Of a stretch of 64,000 bases of DNA, positions 1-10,523 are shown piece after piece. The stretch spans positions 1,116,001 through 1,180,000 of the forward strand of contig NC_065553.1 of NCBI RefSeq assembly GCF_022605725.1, given 5' to 3'. The position numbers and the translations under genes were made by a program. Each line of letters opens with the position of its first letter. Within the stretch, counting starts at the first letter, position 1. Under the pieces are notes generated by a model. That model saw nothing but the letters and a program-made list of their open reading frames with translations, was not told where the DNA came from and made no database searches. This DNA comes from Anthonomus grandis grandis (taxonomy: Eukaryota; Arthropoda; Insecta; Coleoptera; Curculionidae).

Positions 1-1527
1 TACATGACCAGCAGAGATGACAAATAAGCTAAAGAAGTGCGAGTCTACATACTACATACTATATACCAGATTAATACATTTAGCCTCTTTGCATTTAATT
101 TTGAGGTTGTTGATATTAAAAATACCATAAATTATTATATTTAAATAAATAAATTTATATTTTTTATTTGAAATAAACAAAGTTAAAATATAATTTCTAC
201 GTTTTTTTTTTGTTTTCTGTTCTTATACTTTGACTTTTTAGTTATATTTACCCTTTATCCAGCTTTTCCAACCATATATATACTTTATATCAACCACTAA
301 AGTATAATGTATAGAATATGTATAGTGGTAGTGGACAATTTAAAATAATTAAAATAATATTATACTTTCAAATAACTATTGACAATTATTATATTACTAA
401 GGTGCATATTAGAATTATGACACAGAGGTATGTAAAAATGCGAACTTTAAAATGTTCACCATATATTGTTAAAAAATTTAATTGCCATTTATTTTTATTT
501 TGTAATTTTTATTTATCCACTCATCCACCTATTAACCAATTAATTTATCAGTTTTACACACCAATTCAATCCGTATGACCCCATTTTTAATATTTAACTA
601 ACAATAATAATTAAATAATTCATACATCGCGCTTACACGTACCGCTATACCAAATGATTAACAAATTTCGTCAATAAACGAGATAATTTGCTATAAAAAC
701 CAAATTTGCCAAGTATTTATAAAATATTTTTAAAATAATAATTGATCACACGCTGTAAATATTAAAAAAAATCAATAATCCATTTACTAATAATAGCTAA
801 AATATCTTCTTATTAAATGTTTTTAATGCATATTGCACTTTTTTTTATCTAAAATAATATACGCATCATAAAAACCTAATTAAATATAAATATGAATAGA
901 AAAACTCTACATACATTGAAAATTTCCTATTTTGAATTTGGCGGTTCGCATACCACGCCCTCGCGGATGCCGAAGCGCTCTCATTGGCTAGGCATATTTG
1001 TATTTTAATGTATGCTTGAAACGATGCGCCGGCGACATTGCGACTTCGAGCTAAAGCGACACAAAAATACGACAGGGCTGCAAAACTGATTTGATCACCG
1101 GGTGGAGCGCGCTCTTAAAGTAAAAATATAAAATATTTTGCCGATAACAGTAAGGATGACAGGGAACAGAAAAGCTTTTAATAAGAAATGTATCACATGT
1201 CATTTTTTTTTTAATTCAATAATTATCAAGCTAAGTTTTGTTATGAGTTTGAGCAAATGGTGCACAACTATATCTTATTTTAATATTTATCCAGTTAGTT
1301 TTTATTGTTAAACTCTTAGTATTATAGTTATTATGATACATACAGAAATTAGGTTTTCTAGGTACCTAATATAATTACAAAAGTAAACATAAAAGTTTTT
1401 GTACAATATAAACACATACATAATGTAATAATTTAATTTTGGTAATATATGAGTATGAGTATGAGCAAAGAAAATAATAGTAAACTATAGAAAATCCATC
1501 CCGTGTAAATTTTTTGACCACCTAAAA
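1..1527. other. AT-rich flank without recognised gene
   Basis: I see no convincing coding exon here. The sequence is A/T-rich apart from a CpG-containing patch at about 945-1110, which has an ATTGGCT (CCAAT-type) box. That patch could be a promoter for the THAP exon downstream or for a gene to the left, but no transcript evidence is available. The small open frame at 318-578 has no recognisable motif. Confidence 0.4.
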
Positions 1528-1554
1528 GGATCCCCGCTTTTCGAGCGAGGATCC
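1528..1554. repeat. Short GGATCC-ended hairpin
   Basis: GGATCC and CGCT pair with AGCG and GGATCC around a TTTCG loop, with one C/A mismatch. It lies about 170 bp upstream of the THAP exon start. No function can be assigned. Confidence 0.4.
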
Positions 1555-1725
1555 ATCGGTGAAATTACGCGTTGAAATCTGGCCGATCACTTGGCTGTGT
1601 TGCAAAATTTAATTTGGCGGCTGCGACTCGGCTGAGCAACACAATATTATTTTTGTTATTCGCTCTTGTGACGGACGTAATTCTGTTATTTTTTTTAAAT
1701 TTTGTCATTGGTTCTGTAATACATA

Positions 1726-1849
1726 ATGTCGGGCAATGTATGCCAATATTATGACTGTAGGCGAACTAGAAGAGAGAATCCTACGTTAAAGATGTTTAAA
1801 TTTCCTTATAAAAATCCAAGTATTTGCGAACGTTGGATTTTAAATTGCG
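1726..1849 (+). CDS. THAP-domain protein, first coding exon
   Basis: Forty-one codons plus one base, from an ATG to a good donor (GCG|GTAAGT). The reading contains VCQYYDC, a C-x4-C pair at residues 6 and 11, then FKFPYKNP and ERW. This order (paired Cys, an F-x-FP-x3-P stretch, then a conserved Trp) is that of the start of a THAP C2CH zinc finger, a DNA-binding fold of animal transcription regulators and P-element-type transposases. The second half of the finger (C-x2-H and the AVPTIF-like end) must lie in a later exon, which I did not find before 5.4 kb. It could be a host THAP gene broken up by transposons, a remnant, or part of a P-type element. The domain call is fairly firm; gene status is not. 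Confidence 0.6.
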
Positions 1850-1907
1850 GTAAGTCCTAGAGTTCTATAAACATATTCAACCTTAACAGTGCCTTAGTAA
1901 GTAAGTA

Positions 1908-2187
1908 CAGGGTGTTCCATTTAAGAGGAAAAACGGCATATTTTTTGACTTTCCCGGTATATTTAAAAAAATTGAAGATAGCCAATCGACGTATTTTAAC
2001 TCGAAGAATTTGAAAATCGTAATAAGAAAACAATTTCATAAAAAACAAAAAAGACTGACGACATTGTTTTCTTATTAAGATTTTTAAATTCTCCGAGTTA
2101 AAATACGTCGTTTGGATATCTTCAATTTTGTAAATATACGGAAAAAGTAAAAAATATGCCATTTTTCCTCTTAAATGGAACACCTTG
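1908..2187. mobile_element. Palindromic mariner-type MITE
   Basis: A 280-bp near-palindrome. The left end CAGGGTGTTCCATTTAAGAG is mirrored at the right end with a single change near the tip, and the arms pair along almost their whole length around a short spacer. TA flanks both ends. A small size, no coding capacity, long inverted repeats and a TA duplication mark it as a non-autonomous Tc1/mariner derivative. Confidence 0.8.
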
Positions 2188-3625
2188 TACCTAAAGTTAG
2201 TTTCATGGGTCTTTAACTGTGGCTCCTAGAAGAGCCAGGTATAAATACGTGTATTTTTACGCAAAGTTACAGCTGAATACCTATGAAATGAACATCACCT
2301 ACAATCTATATCTATCTCAACTTTTAATTGGGAACTATTCGGCAATGAAAATTACAGTTAACCAAAAACTATAATTTTCTGACTTTTAGGTAAATGAAAA
2401 ATGTCGTATCGGTAAAACTATGAGGTGATGTACAAAGTTAATTTTTGAATACTGAAAATTAAATTTAAAGAATAAAAATATATAATACCGATTTAAATAG
2501 TCAAATTACTAAACAATAATTACTTTGAGATAAAACCTTAAAAATAGTACCATAACAAATAATAATAGTTATTTATTAGAGTAAAATAGGGGTTTTAAAA
2601 TTACTGCCTTCGCTAAAGCTCGTGTAGTAAACTTCATCATTTTACTCCCTAATAATCATTTTACTGCCTCATCTGTAAAAGTCAATAAAGTGAACTTTTT
2701 GAGTGAAGGCGAAAAATATATTATTTTATTTTATTATACTGAATCTTCTAATCTTGACCAACTTTAAAGTATATAAACTCAAAAATTAGCGAATCGTCGA
2801 ATTTAGATCATCAGGTTGACAAAAAATATAAGTTACGCTTTTCTTTTTAAATAGGTAGGTATTTATATGATACCGATTTTGGGGAAGTTTGAGGATGGGA
2901 TCGTTATAAATATTTTTGATAGAATTTCTCTTTTGCGCGCCATCGTTTTTTTGTGCTCATGCAGTTTTGTATACTTAGTGTGCCATTGCTAAGTGGGACA
3001 CAGGAAATCCTATGTTATTTTTTATAGGGATTGGCTTTCCTCTTTAACTTAGAGAAAAAAGTATTACAATTTATTAAAGAGCACTAAAATCTACAGCCTA
3101 TAAAATAGCACGTCACGCACAAATATTTTTTACTTATTTAAATAGCTTAAATCTCTACCACTTGTTACTTTGATAGTCAAAATACCTTTGACATATATAT
3201 CAATTCACGCCGATTCTGTGAGCTTATATTAAGCTTTATAGCCAAAAATCTATATAAAAATTAAAAAAATATCTTTTTTTATTGCAATGTAACAACCAAC
3301 ATTTTTTTATCTTGACTAGTGGACCGTTAAATAAGTTTGTCATTTTATACATGACTACTGTATTGGTAGTAAATAGAGTTGGTAGTTAGTAAAATATAAA
3401 GAACAAAATTATTGCTCAAAAAGAGATTTCTACTTGGCTAGGAAGTAAGGACGATTCTTGTTACTCACACAATTTTTTTTTAGTGCATCATTTGGTTATC
3501 ACTAATATATTTAAATTTTGCAAATGGGACGAGCCTTTAAAAAAAGAACAAAAACAAAAACTAAAAAATTTAAAAAATAAGTAGTTTTTCGTACTATTTG
3601 TTATTATCAAGCTTTCTTCATTATA
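2188..3625. other. No gene recognised
   Basis: AT-rich sequence with no exon, RNA gene or clear repeat that I can support. A second THAP exon or the missing 3' exons of the poly(A) polymerase could in principle hide here, but I found no matching residues. Confidence 0.3.
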
Positions 3626-4459
3626 CAGGGTGTCCCACGAACTGACGCGATCGATATATCGAAAACAATTTTTTCAGTTGGTAACATGATAAGGCTAATG
3701 GAGACATATGACTAAAATATGTTCATGATGATGGCATTTCCGGTTATACCATAAGTTGTTGCTAACTGCCTTATTTTAAAAGGCACGCTCTACACTTCAT
3801 TTAATTTTTTGATTCTACGTTAAATTTGATCTACGAAAAACATTCATGAATGAATGTTTTTTACTATTGAAGGATATTTCCAAACTTTGTGTTCTCAAGA
3901 CGCATGCCAATTAGCCAAAATATTTAAAAAATATTCGTATTTGATTAAGAATGTTATTGCGCCTGTTAAAAATTTGACTCCAATTTATTTCAACACCCTG
4001 TACCAAATTTGGTACACTTATGTTTTAAGTGGTCCTGAACAATAATCCAGTAGCATTTTTCAAAAATGAATATCGCTAATACTACTTCTCGATTTTTCGC
4101 ACTTCAAACTTGAATACAGTAGGCCATCACCTGCTTTCTCTAAATGTCAAACTTGCCATTTTTGACCATTTGACCTCCCTATCCAACAAAAAAAAGCTTT
4201 TGAAAATTGGTCAAGAAACAAAAATTTTAGAGGGGTGGCTAACCTTTAAGTGGGACACACTGTATAGACATAATTTAATATAAGCTAATGAGCATTAACT
4301 TCCTGTATAACCGGAAGTGCCACCAGCATAAAAATATTTAAGTCGTATGCCTCCCTATCCCTATCAACCCTATCAAATTGCGAGATTTTATAATTTCTTG
4401 TTTTCGAAAACAATTCTTTTGTTAATGGTTTTCGACTACCTTCATCCAGGGACACGCTG
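3626..4459. mobile_element. Degenerate mariner-type element with ~130-bp TIRs
   Basis: The left end CAGGGTGTCCCAC and right end (reverse CAGCGTGTCCCTGG) are flanked by TA. The inverted similarity runs about 130 bp inward, ending in a shared stretch like GGCATTTCCGGTTATAC. A further CAGTGTGTCCCAC-like end occurs at about 4250-4262, so a second element may be nested or a terminus duplicated. No transposase is visible. Confidence 0.6.
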
Positions 4460-5475
4460 TATTAAAAATGTGCATATTTTATTTGCAATTTTTTTATCAA
4501 CCGCTTATTTTTTTAACTAGTTTGTGGATTTTTTAGGGAGAAAATTAAAAAACCAATACCCATTAATTGCATCAAAATTTATGTTTTTTTTAATCTGAGA
4601 CACCCTGTATTCTCATATTTATGAAAAATCCTACAATTTGAGTTTGAACACTTAACTGTATCAATTATATAGCTGTAAAATAAAATAATTCGTATTTCTA
4701 TTGTATTAGATTATATATACAGGGTGTACAGGTATATTAAATTATATAGATTATATGTATGTGATGTACATATAAGTATAAGTATTAGAATAATCTTCTT
4801 TGTTATAAAATATAGGCAATTATGCACCAAAATTCAACCCGGCATTTTGTCCTGTTTAATTAGCTTTAAACCATAATTTTAAGCTTTTTCATAAAAATAA
4901 TATAGGTACTAGTAATGTTTCTTTGATTTTATTATTTAAAATGTTTGTGAGAATTATTTTCTATTAAAACATATTAAAACATGTTCCTCCACTTTGTTCC
5001 TAATTAACTTCAAATGTCAACTTTAAAGATTAAGGCCTTATCAATAATAATTTTGCGATGCGGTACAAAGACAAATCAATGCAAAAAATGCCAAAAATTA
5101 AGTCTTTATAGATTTGGAATCATTTTATTTGTCTAGGCACGTGCATTTTTTTTTAAATTTTAGCGTTTGAAATAATAATGGAGAAATTTTAATGCGAACA
5201 AAACCAAAATGATAACTCAACAATTTTTCGCGATTTTTACAAATTTTTTCAATGCAATAATATGGTAGGTGTAAGATGTTATCAGTAATGGCAACGTCGC
5301 TTCGATTCTTACACGGTTAGCGCATAAAATATTCTTATTTAAGGAAGCATTGATGTCTCCTTGTCGGTTCACAGCTTTCCATTTACGTGGGTTATCTATT
5401 CGTTAGTATAATTATCTTTGGTATGAGTTAAAAATTGCTATTAAAGAAATTTCAAGGGTAAATTTAAAACCTTAC
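4460..5475. other. No gene recognised downstream of the last MTPAP exon seen
   Basis: AT-rich. It contains isolated MITE-end fragments (GACACCCTGTATT near 4600, TACAGGGTGTACAG near 4720). I looked on the - strand for the next MTPAP exon and saw none. Confidence 0.4.
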
Positions 5476-5708
5476 CAGCGAATTTGATCAGTTGATTGAG
5501 CGTCGGTAATACTGGGGGAGAGCGTAGCGGTCGTTGCAAAAAGGCCAACGCCAATAAAGTGAGCGAGAAATTGGTAATCCATCGTCCCGGCGAGACGTTC
5601 GTTAATAACACATCTTTAGCCCATTTCCTTATGGTAAATATTAACGGGCGGACTCTAGGATCGATTTCTCCCATCAGATAGAGGAAATCAGACATGTAAA
5701 CGCCGCTC
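5476..5708 (-). CDS. MTPAP: MTPAP exon 6 (PAP-associated domain)
   Basis: Residues about 322-399 of the assembled protein. The exon starts after TTTTTGTAG on the - strand, completes a Met codon split with exon 5, and ends at GCTG|GTAAGG with one base carried over. It encodes GEIDPRVRPLIFTIRKWA and SPGRWITNFSLT, then LPTLNQL: the central helical (PAP/OAS-like) domain that packs against the catalytic palm and binds RNA and nucleotide. The family continues for well over 100 residues after this point, so at least one more exon is expected to the left, and it was not found. Either a long intron reaches past the window edge or the 3' end has been lost. Confidence 0.85.
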
Positions 5709-5762
5709 CTACAAAAATGTCAATTCAATTTAATGTTAACATTAAAAATTAATGCGCCCCAC

Positions 5763-5921
5763 ATATTAGCCATAGACAAGTCGCACTCCACATTAGTGAG
5801 CTGCTGATGGTATTTAATGATCGGTACTCTGGCTTGAAGTATTCTTCTTACTTGTGAACAGCCAGGCAGAAATAAATTTATTAGGTCTCCTATGGTTTCC
5901 ATATTTCTTTGACTCGTCGAT
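5763..5921 (-). CDS. MTPAP: MTPAP exon 5 (palm, third acidic residue)
   Basis: Residues about 269-321. It encodes METIGDLINLFLPGC, RRILQARVPIIKYH and then VECDLSMAN, whose Asp fits the third catalytic carboxylate of the nucleotidyltransferase palm. The donor is AATAT|GTGGGG, phase 2. The acceptor was chosen as AGAAAG|ATCG because it keeps phase with exon 4 across a 75-bp intron. An alternative AG a few codons later (GACGAG|TC) would also keep frame and shorten the linker, so the first few residues are uncertain. Confidence 0.8.
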
Positions 5922-5996
5922 CTTTCTGATCCTGTTGGGGCTTTACAATGATAAATTAGTCTACTATTTAAATTTTCCTAAAAAAAAATTAAATAC

Positions 5997-6262
5997 TTCT
6001 GATGAAAAACACATTTTCTTGCCGTTTCAGGCATTTTTGCTTCATAAACTTTTACCTGTTGGTCTGATAATCTGAGTACTATATCCAAATCACAGCCCAT
6101 TTTCCCATATCCGTTGACTGAAGAACCAAATGGATAAGCACAAACATTTGGAAACATCCCTGATAAGGTGCTTTCCACTTGTTTTGCTGTCAAAAAGCGT
6201 AATCTTTGGCTGATATCATTTAGTCTAGTCAATTTATAAAGTTGTGTAATTTGTTCTGAAAT
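5997..6262 (-). CDS. MTPAP: MTPAP exon 4 (catalytic palm)
   Basis: Residues about 181-268. It begins ISEQITQLYK after TTTATGTAG. It contains PFGSSVNGYG (the helical-turn GS motif) and GCDLDIVL (the DxD metal-binding pair), together diagnostic of the DNA polymerase beta-like nucleotidyltransferase fold of poly(A) polymerases. It ends CVFHQ at CAGAA|GTATTT, phase 2. An earlier GT after SDQQ is possible but would break phase with exon 5 and lose residues expected from the family. Confidence 0.88.
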
Positions 6263-6452
6263 CTACATAAAGTTGAGTATTAATATTATTTAAAGAAACT
6301 TGTATTTTTCATAAGAAATATTCTGGTTAAGTTTTTCTCAACATTGTAAAAAAATACTGGCGACACTAACAGTTAAACCACAATATCATAACTGTCATAA
6401 TAAGTTTACATTCCTTAACTGACTACTAAAATAACATTCCCTGTATGCTTAC

Positions 6453-6689
6453 TGTTCCACATTTCCTTAATTCTTTTTCTACATCTTCATTGCTTAAGAT
6501 CCGTGTTCCATCTTCGACCATTAAATTCGCAGTTTTGGTCGTTTTCAGTTTATTCAGCTTTTTACTTGCTGCCCTAAACCATAAAAAGTGTGAACTCGTA
6601 GGGATCAATTGGGATTCTTGTAAGTGTGTGCTGGAAGCAAGGACATTTTGAACATCTTCCTCAGTAGCAAATTCTACTAAGATGAAATG
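6453..6689 (-). CDS. MTPAP: MTPAP exon 3 (RNA-recognition-like region)
   Basis: Residues about 102-180; 79 whole codons between CTTCTTTTCAG and GGAACA|GTAAGC. It encodes HFILVEFATEEDVQNVL, SHFLWFRAAS and later LSNEDVEKELRKCG. In MTPAP proteins the segment before the palm is an RNA-recognition-like fold used for dimerisation and RNA contact, and this exon fits that position. The (TTTA)n tail of an antisense-strand LINE starts only about 32 bp upstream of the acceptor, so the branch point may now lie in transposon sequence. Confidence 0.8.
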
Positions 6690-6721
6690 CTGAAAAGAAG
6701 CAAGATCTTTAATGTCCAATT

Positions 6722-9150
6722 TTTATTTATTTATTTATTTATTTACCAGTATCAACAGCCAGAGGCCAATTACATCTTTAATACAATTAACTAAACATAA
6801 GAACAAAATAGATTAAACTATGATAATAATAAAAACAAAGTTACATACTAATAAAATTTTAAACAAACTATTAAAATTAGCAAAAGTATTAAAATGTTTA
6901 CACATTTTATAAAGTGGTGAATTCTTATACATATTCATTCTAGGAAGAACTTCTTTGAACTGATTAAAGTTAAGAGCTTTAATTGCTTTGGTGGTACTCA
7001 ATTAAACAATTTTAATGCTAAATATCTTGAACCACTTCTGGATCTTCCCAGACAACCAATGTCAGGTACAAGATTACTACAAGTAACAGTACAGGTACAA
7101 GTTTCTGGTGGGAAATTACAACAGTCCTCTCTATAGTCAAGACCAGAGATTATATGGATGCATTTTCTTTGTTGCCCAAATGTCTTCTCAATATGACAAA
7201 AATGACCCCAGACAAGAATAGCACAATTTAAAATAGTAATAGTTCAAACAATTTAATTCACTTCTATCTCTTGAAGTCACTTGGACCAGATGTCCTAATA
7301 AGGAGACTTACAAGGTGTTACTCCTAGGTTAATCCTGCATCCAAATGAACGCCCAGAAATTTAGCTTTTATTCCACATTCAGGCAAGGAACGATGTACAA
7401 TTTCAGTGTTGTTCCTAAGTTAATACTTCACAAATTTTGAATTGTTTAAAGATAAGTGATTTACTAAAAACCATTGAAACAGATTTGTTCTGAAGTTTTG
7501 TAATTTAGATTATCAATTTCTGAGAGGTGTCATCAGTAAATAATATGGTGTTGACCTCTTCACCCTGAGAGTAAGTTAGGTCCTTTATAAAAATGAGAAA
7601 CAATGTAAGGCCAAACACTGATTCTTGTGGTACCCCAAACTTCAGAGACTGTTTTTTGGAATGCATTGGTTGAAATGAACATATTGATCTTGATCAGTGA
7701 GATAGGATTTAAGGAGCTGTATGGCATCATCTTGAAAATTGTAAAAAGATAGATTTTGTAAGAGGATGGTATTCGTGATGCAATCAAATGCCTTTGTGAG
7801 GTCTAAAAATGATGTAAGAGCATCAAGATATTTTTTAAAACCTTCCAAGATATTACTAGTAAAGTGGTCAATGTTGTTGACTTGTTTTTGTGGAATCCTA
7901 ATTGATTTATGGCAAACAGTTTGTTGCACTCAAAGTGTCATATGGACTGTTATTTTGGGGTAACTCGGCTGACTGGCAGAGAGCATTGAAGTTGCAAAAA
8001 TCGGCACTCAGAATTCTAGAAAACAGAAAACAAAAAACCAACAGATAGTTGTAGACCTTTATTTAAAAATTTAAAAATCATGACAATGCCTGGCCTATAC
8101 ATCCACCAATGTCTGATGTTTGCTAAAACACACTTTTTTAGATTTAGCACAGTAAATAGTAGGCACCTATATGACACCAGACATGGGGGAAATCTCTTAC
8201 TTCCACAACACAGGCTTAGTCTGACCCATAAGGGCTATATGACTAATGCCATAAAACTTTTTAATGCAATGCCCGAAACCACAAAACAACTACATTTAAA
8301 TAGATTTAACCAAGTAGCGAAAAACCTGATTTTGTAGATCTGTCCATACTCATTGGACAAATTCTACAATAGTCTTTAACCTAGTCTATCAAAATTTATC
8401 GAATATTATACTTTCATACCTGTATAACAAATGTTTCATATATACTTAGTGAGTATTTCTGATGTGAATCAAAATTGTATTTTGTTTTATATTGTGAACA
8501 AAATGTAAGTTTTTTATTTGCTATGTTATGTAGGTAAAACTCTGATACATTAATGTCTCCCTTTATGCACTGTATTATTGGCATTTGACAGTCTATACTT
8601 TTTGATGATGCTAAGCTGCTGGATGTATATGAGCAAATAAAGAACTATTATTATTATTAAACTTTAGACAATATTGGCAATAGAGATATGGGATGATAAT
8701 TGTTGCAATCATCAATTGAGCCTTTATTCTTGAACAGATGTACCACCTTTGCAGAGTTGAAAGCTTTAAGAAATTAAACAGATTTATTAATATTTTATAT
8801 ATAGTATTGCAAGCTATAGACTGATTTATAAATACAGTTAGAGGTTGAACTATTATATTTTTTATTGCTTTGATGATCCTTGTGTTAATACCATCTGGAT
8901 CTTTGCTGCTGTTATTTTTTATCTCTGAGATAGCTATAACAACGTCACTAAAGGTAAAAGAATGAAACTTAAAAGATGGTATGCATTTTATTGAATTAGA
9001 ATTTAAGTAGTCTGTAAATGTGTGGTGAGAATTTTCAAGTTTATTCATCATATCTCCAGTGGTGGAACAAAAATGGTTATTAAAAATATTTTCATCAAGT
9101 TTTGAATTTGGGTATATTTTTCTGTTGTTTTTATTGATAAGCTTCTACAT
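6722..9150 (-). mobile_element. Non-LTR retrotransposon (LINE), interrupted
   Basis: Reverse-transcriptase reading on the - strand, broken by stops and frameshifts. From 9051 downward it shows FSDVVIAISEIKNNSSKDPD (finger region); near 7850, SFLDLTKAFDCI; near 7530, FTDDTS (degenerate F-x-DD); near 6990, a C-terminal piece. The 3' end is a (TAAA)n tail at about 6721-6745. An opposed LINE copy occupies 7935-8662 and splits it. The 5' limit is approximate. Clade not determined. Confidence 0.75.
7935..8662 (+). mobile_element. 5'-truncated LINE, 3' end, inserted in the preceding LINE
   Basis: The + strand encodes a LINE C-terminal region: ADWQRALKLQKSALRILENR, then LCRPLFKNLKI, then HLYDTRHGGNLLLPQHRLSL and a tail ending near 8337. 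It closes with AATAAAGAACTATTATTATT, an (ATT)n-type end. The - strand LINE reading resumes on both sides (PISLLPILSK at about 8670, FAINQLGFHKNKS at about 7920), which indicates insertion rather than rearrangement. Confidence 0.75.
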
Positions 9151-9614
9151 ACCTTACTAGATTTTTTATAAATTCATCATTTACAGTCCATTAGCAAAAA
9201 CAAGTCATCTTTGTCTGAATTCACAACCATTAATGCTATATATATATTTGGTATACCGACTGTCTACTACCAATACCTTCTATCTTCAATTCTGGTTTTT
9301 GCATATAGGAGGTATTGATAGTAAACAGTCTATACTATTCCTATTCACAGTAAGACATTGCACAGTGCTTAATATTGAAAGTAGAGCAATTTGTGTTACA
9401 TCAGCCCAGCAAGATATTTTTTTATCAAGAGAATAAATTTTAATTACCACTCAAAGCACTTGAATGTGTAGCGAATATAAAAATAATTTTATTACCTACC
9501 ATAAGAGTAAACTTCACTATCAGGAATGATTAAAAGATACCTCGAGGAACAAATACAATTTGTACTAAACCAAATTGGATATAAAATAGGTATATTAAGT
9601 ATGGCTGTACTTAC

Positions 9615-9799
9615 CAAAGGTTCTGGGCCTTCAGAATAATGAAACATATTATCCACCTTCCCCAATGAGTTGCAATAAGTAAAAAGTTGTTTATGTGACT
9701 GGGCAGATTGAACTTGAACTAAAACACTTCTAGAGGCTTGCTCTCGTTTCAGTCTTATCATATCCATAAATGGTATGAATGTTTCTTGGTCATTCTCTA
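9615..9799 (-). CDS. MTPAP: MTPAP exon 2
   Basis: Residues about 40-101. It encodes RLKREQASRSVLVQVQSAQS and then NSLGKVDNMFHYSEGPEPL, ending TTTG|GTAAGT in phase 0. The acceptor is a tandem NAGNAG (TTATTAGTAGAG). Use of the second AG would drop one Val without changing frame. This region links the targeting sequence to the RNA-recognition-like fold. Confidence 0.75.
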
Positions 9800-9854
9800 C
9801 TAATAAAGTAAAATATTAATTTTTTCTTAAATGTAAAATTTAGTAGAAAATTAC

Positions 9855-9972
9855 CTTGAGAGCAATAAGGCCTTAGTGTCTTTAAGGCATTGGAACTTCT
9901 TCTTATAGAGGGGCAATGGGCATTTTGGCCCAACTTTATTAAGTTCATTCCATATCTACAAAATGACACCAT
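9855..9972 (-). CDS. MTPAP: MTPAP exon 1 (start and targeting peptide)
   Basis: Mitochondrial poly(A) RNA polymerase adds or extends 3' tails on mitochondrial transcripts in the matrix. This exon gives residues 1-39, starting MVSFCRYGMNLIKLGQ. It contains no Asp or Glu and several Arg/Lys/Ser, as expected of a mitochondrial presequence. It ends CTCAAG|GTAATT with one base carried. The gene runs right to left: 9855-9972, 9615-9799, 6453-6689, 5997-6262, 5763-5921, 5476-5708, all in phase and giving 399 residues. The family is usually somewhat under 600 residues, so the C terminus is missing here. The closest alternatives are other non-canonical poly(A) polymerases. The HFILVEF, RLRFL, PFGSSVN, RRILQAR and DPRVRPL blocks favour MTPAP. 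Confidence 0.8.
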
Positions 9973-10523
9973 TGCTTAAAAAGTGATTTATCATTAAAAT
10001 GTTTATATTTGAATGCTAATATTACTTATAATAAGTGTTTAAATACATGGAAAATGTAAAATATAAAATCCTAAAAAAAACATTTAAAAACACACTACTT
10101 TGAGGTTAGGTTGGGTGTCAGTTTTTTATACTAATATTAGTTTGTTTTTAGGTAAATGTCGCGGTCAGGACTGTCTCTTTTTACCATAATGCAACAGACA
10201 AGGATAACAAGTGATCCAATATTACTTTAGACATATGACCATGTTGCCATCTAACGGTGATAACAACCACCACGATCACGTGACCAAAAGTGTCAATGAA
10301 ATCGGTTAAGGAGTGGGGATAAATATGTCAATGAACAGGAACCAGGAATGTTTATGTCAAAAGTGTAGACTGTAGTTTGTTGGGAGGGTTTTATGGTTTG
10401 CCTCAGTATTCGTACATAATTTCCTGTTTTCCCAGGTGAATATGGTATTAAAATCGCATAAAAGCTGTTGGACTAGAGCCGAGTAACATTTGGGAGCGCC
10501 TATGTTCAGCTAAAGCGTCAAAA
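9973..10523. promoter_or_regulatory. Probable shared promoter region, MTPAP / PIP5K
   Basis: The start codons of the divergent MTPAP (-) and PIP5K (+) genes lie about 550 bp apart, with no mobile element recognised between. A palindromic TCACGTGA (E-box, bHLH-ZIP type) is at about 10276-10283. TTTTCCCAG|GTGAATATGG at about 10437 resembles a 5'-UTR acceptor. No TATA box is evident. The regulatory role is inferred from layout. Confidence 0.5.

Noticed and set aside
3854..4045. Open frame inside the 3.6-4.5 kb MITE
   Set aside because: It lies in repeat sequence and shows no transposase motif.
5041..5440. Candidate next exon of MTPAP
   Set aside because: I read the - strand in all frames for the expected C-terminal blocks and saw nothing protein-like with matching phase.
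9973..10523. Functional link between the adjacent poly(A) polymerase and PIP5K, as known for Star-PAP
   Set aside because: The - strand gene has MTPAP-type, not TUT1/Star-PAP-type, sequence and a mitochondrial-like N terminus, so the adjacency is not evidence for that pathway.
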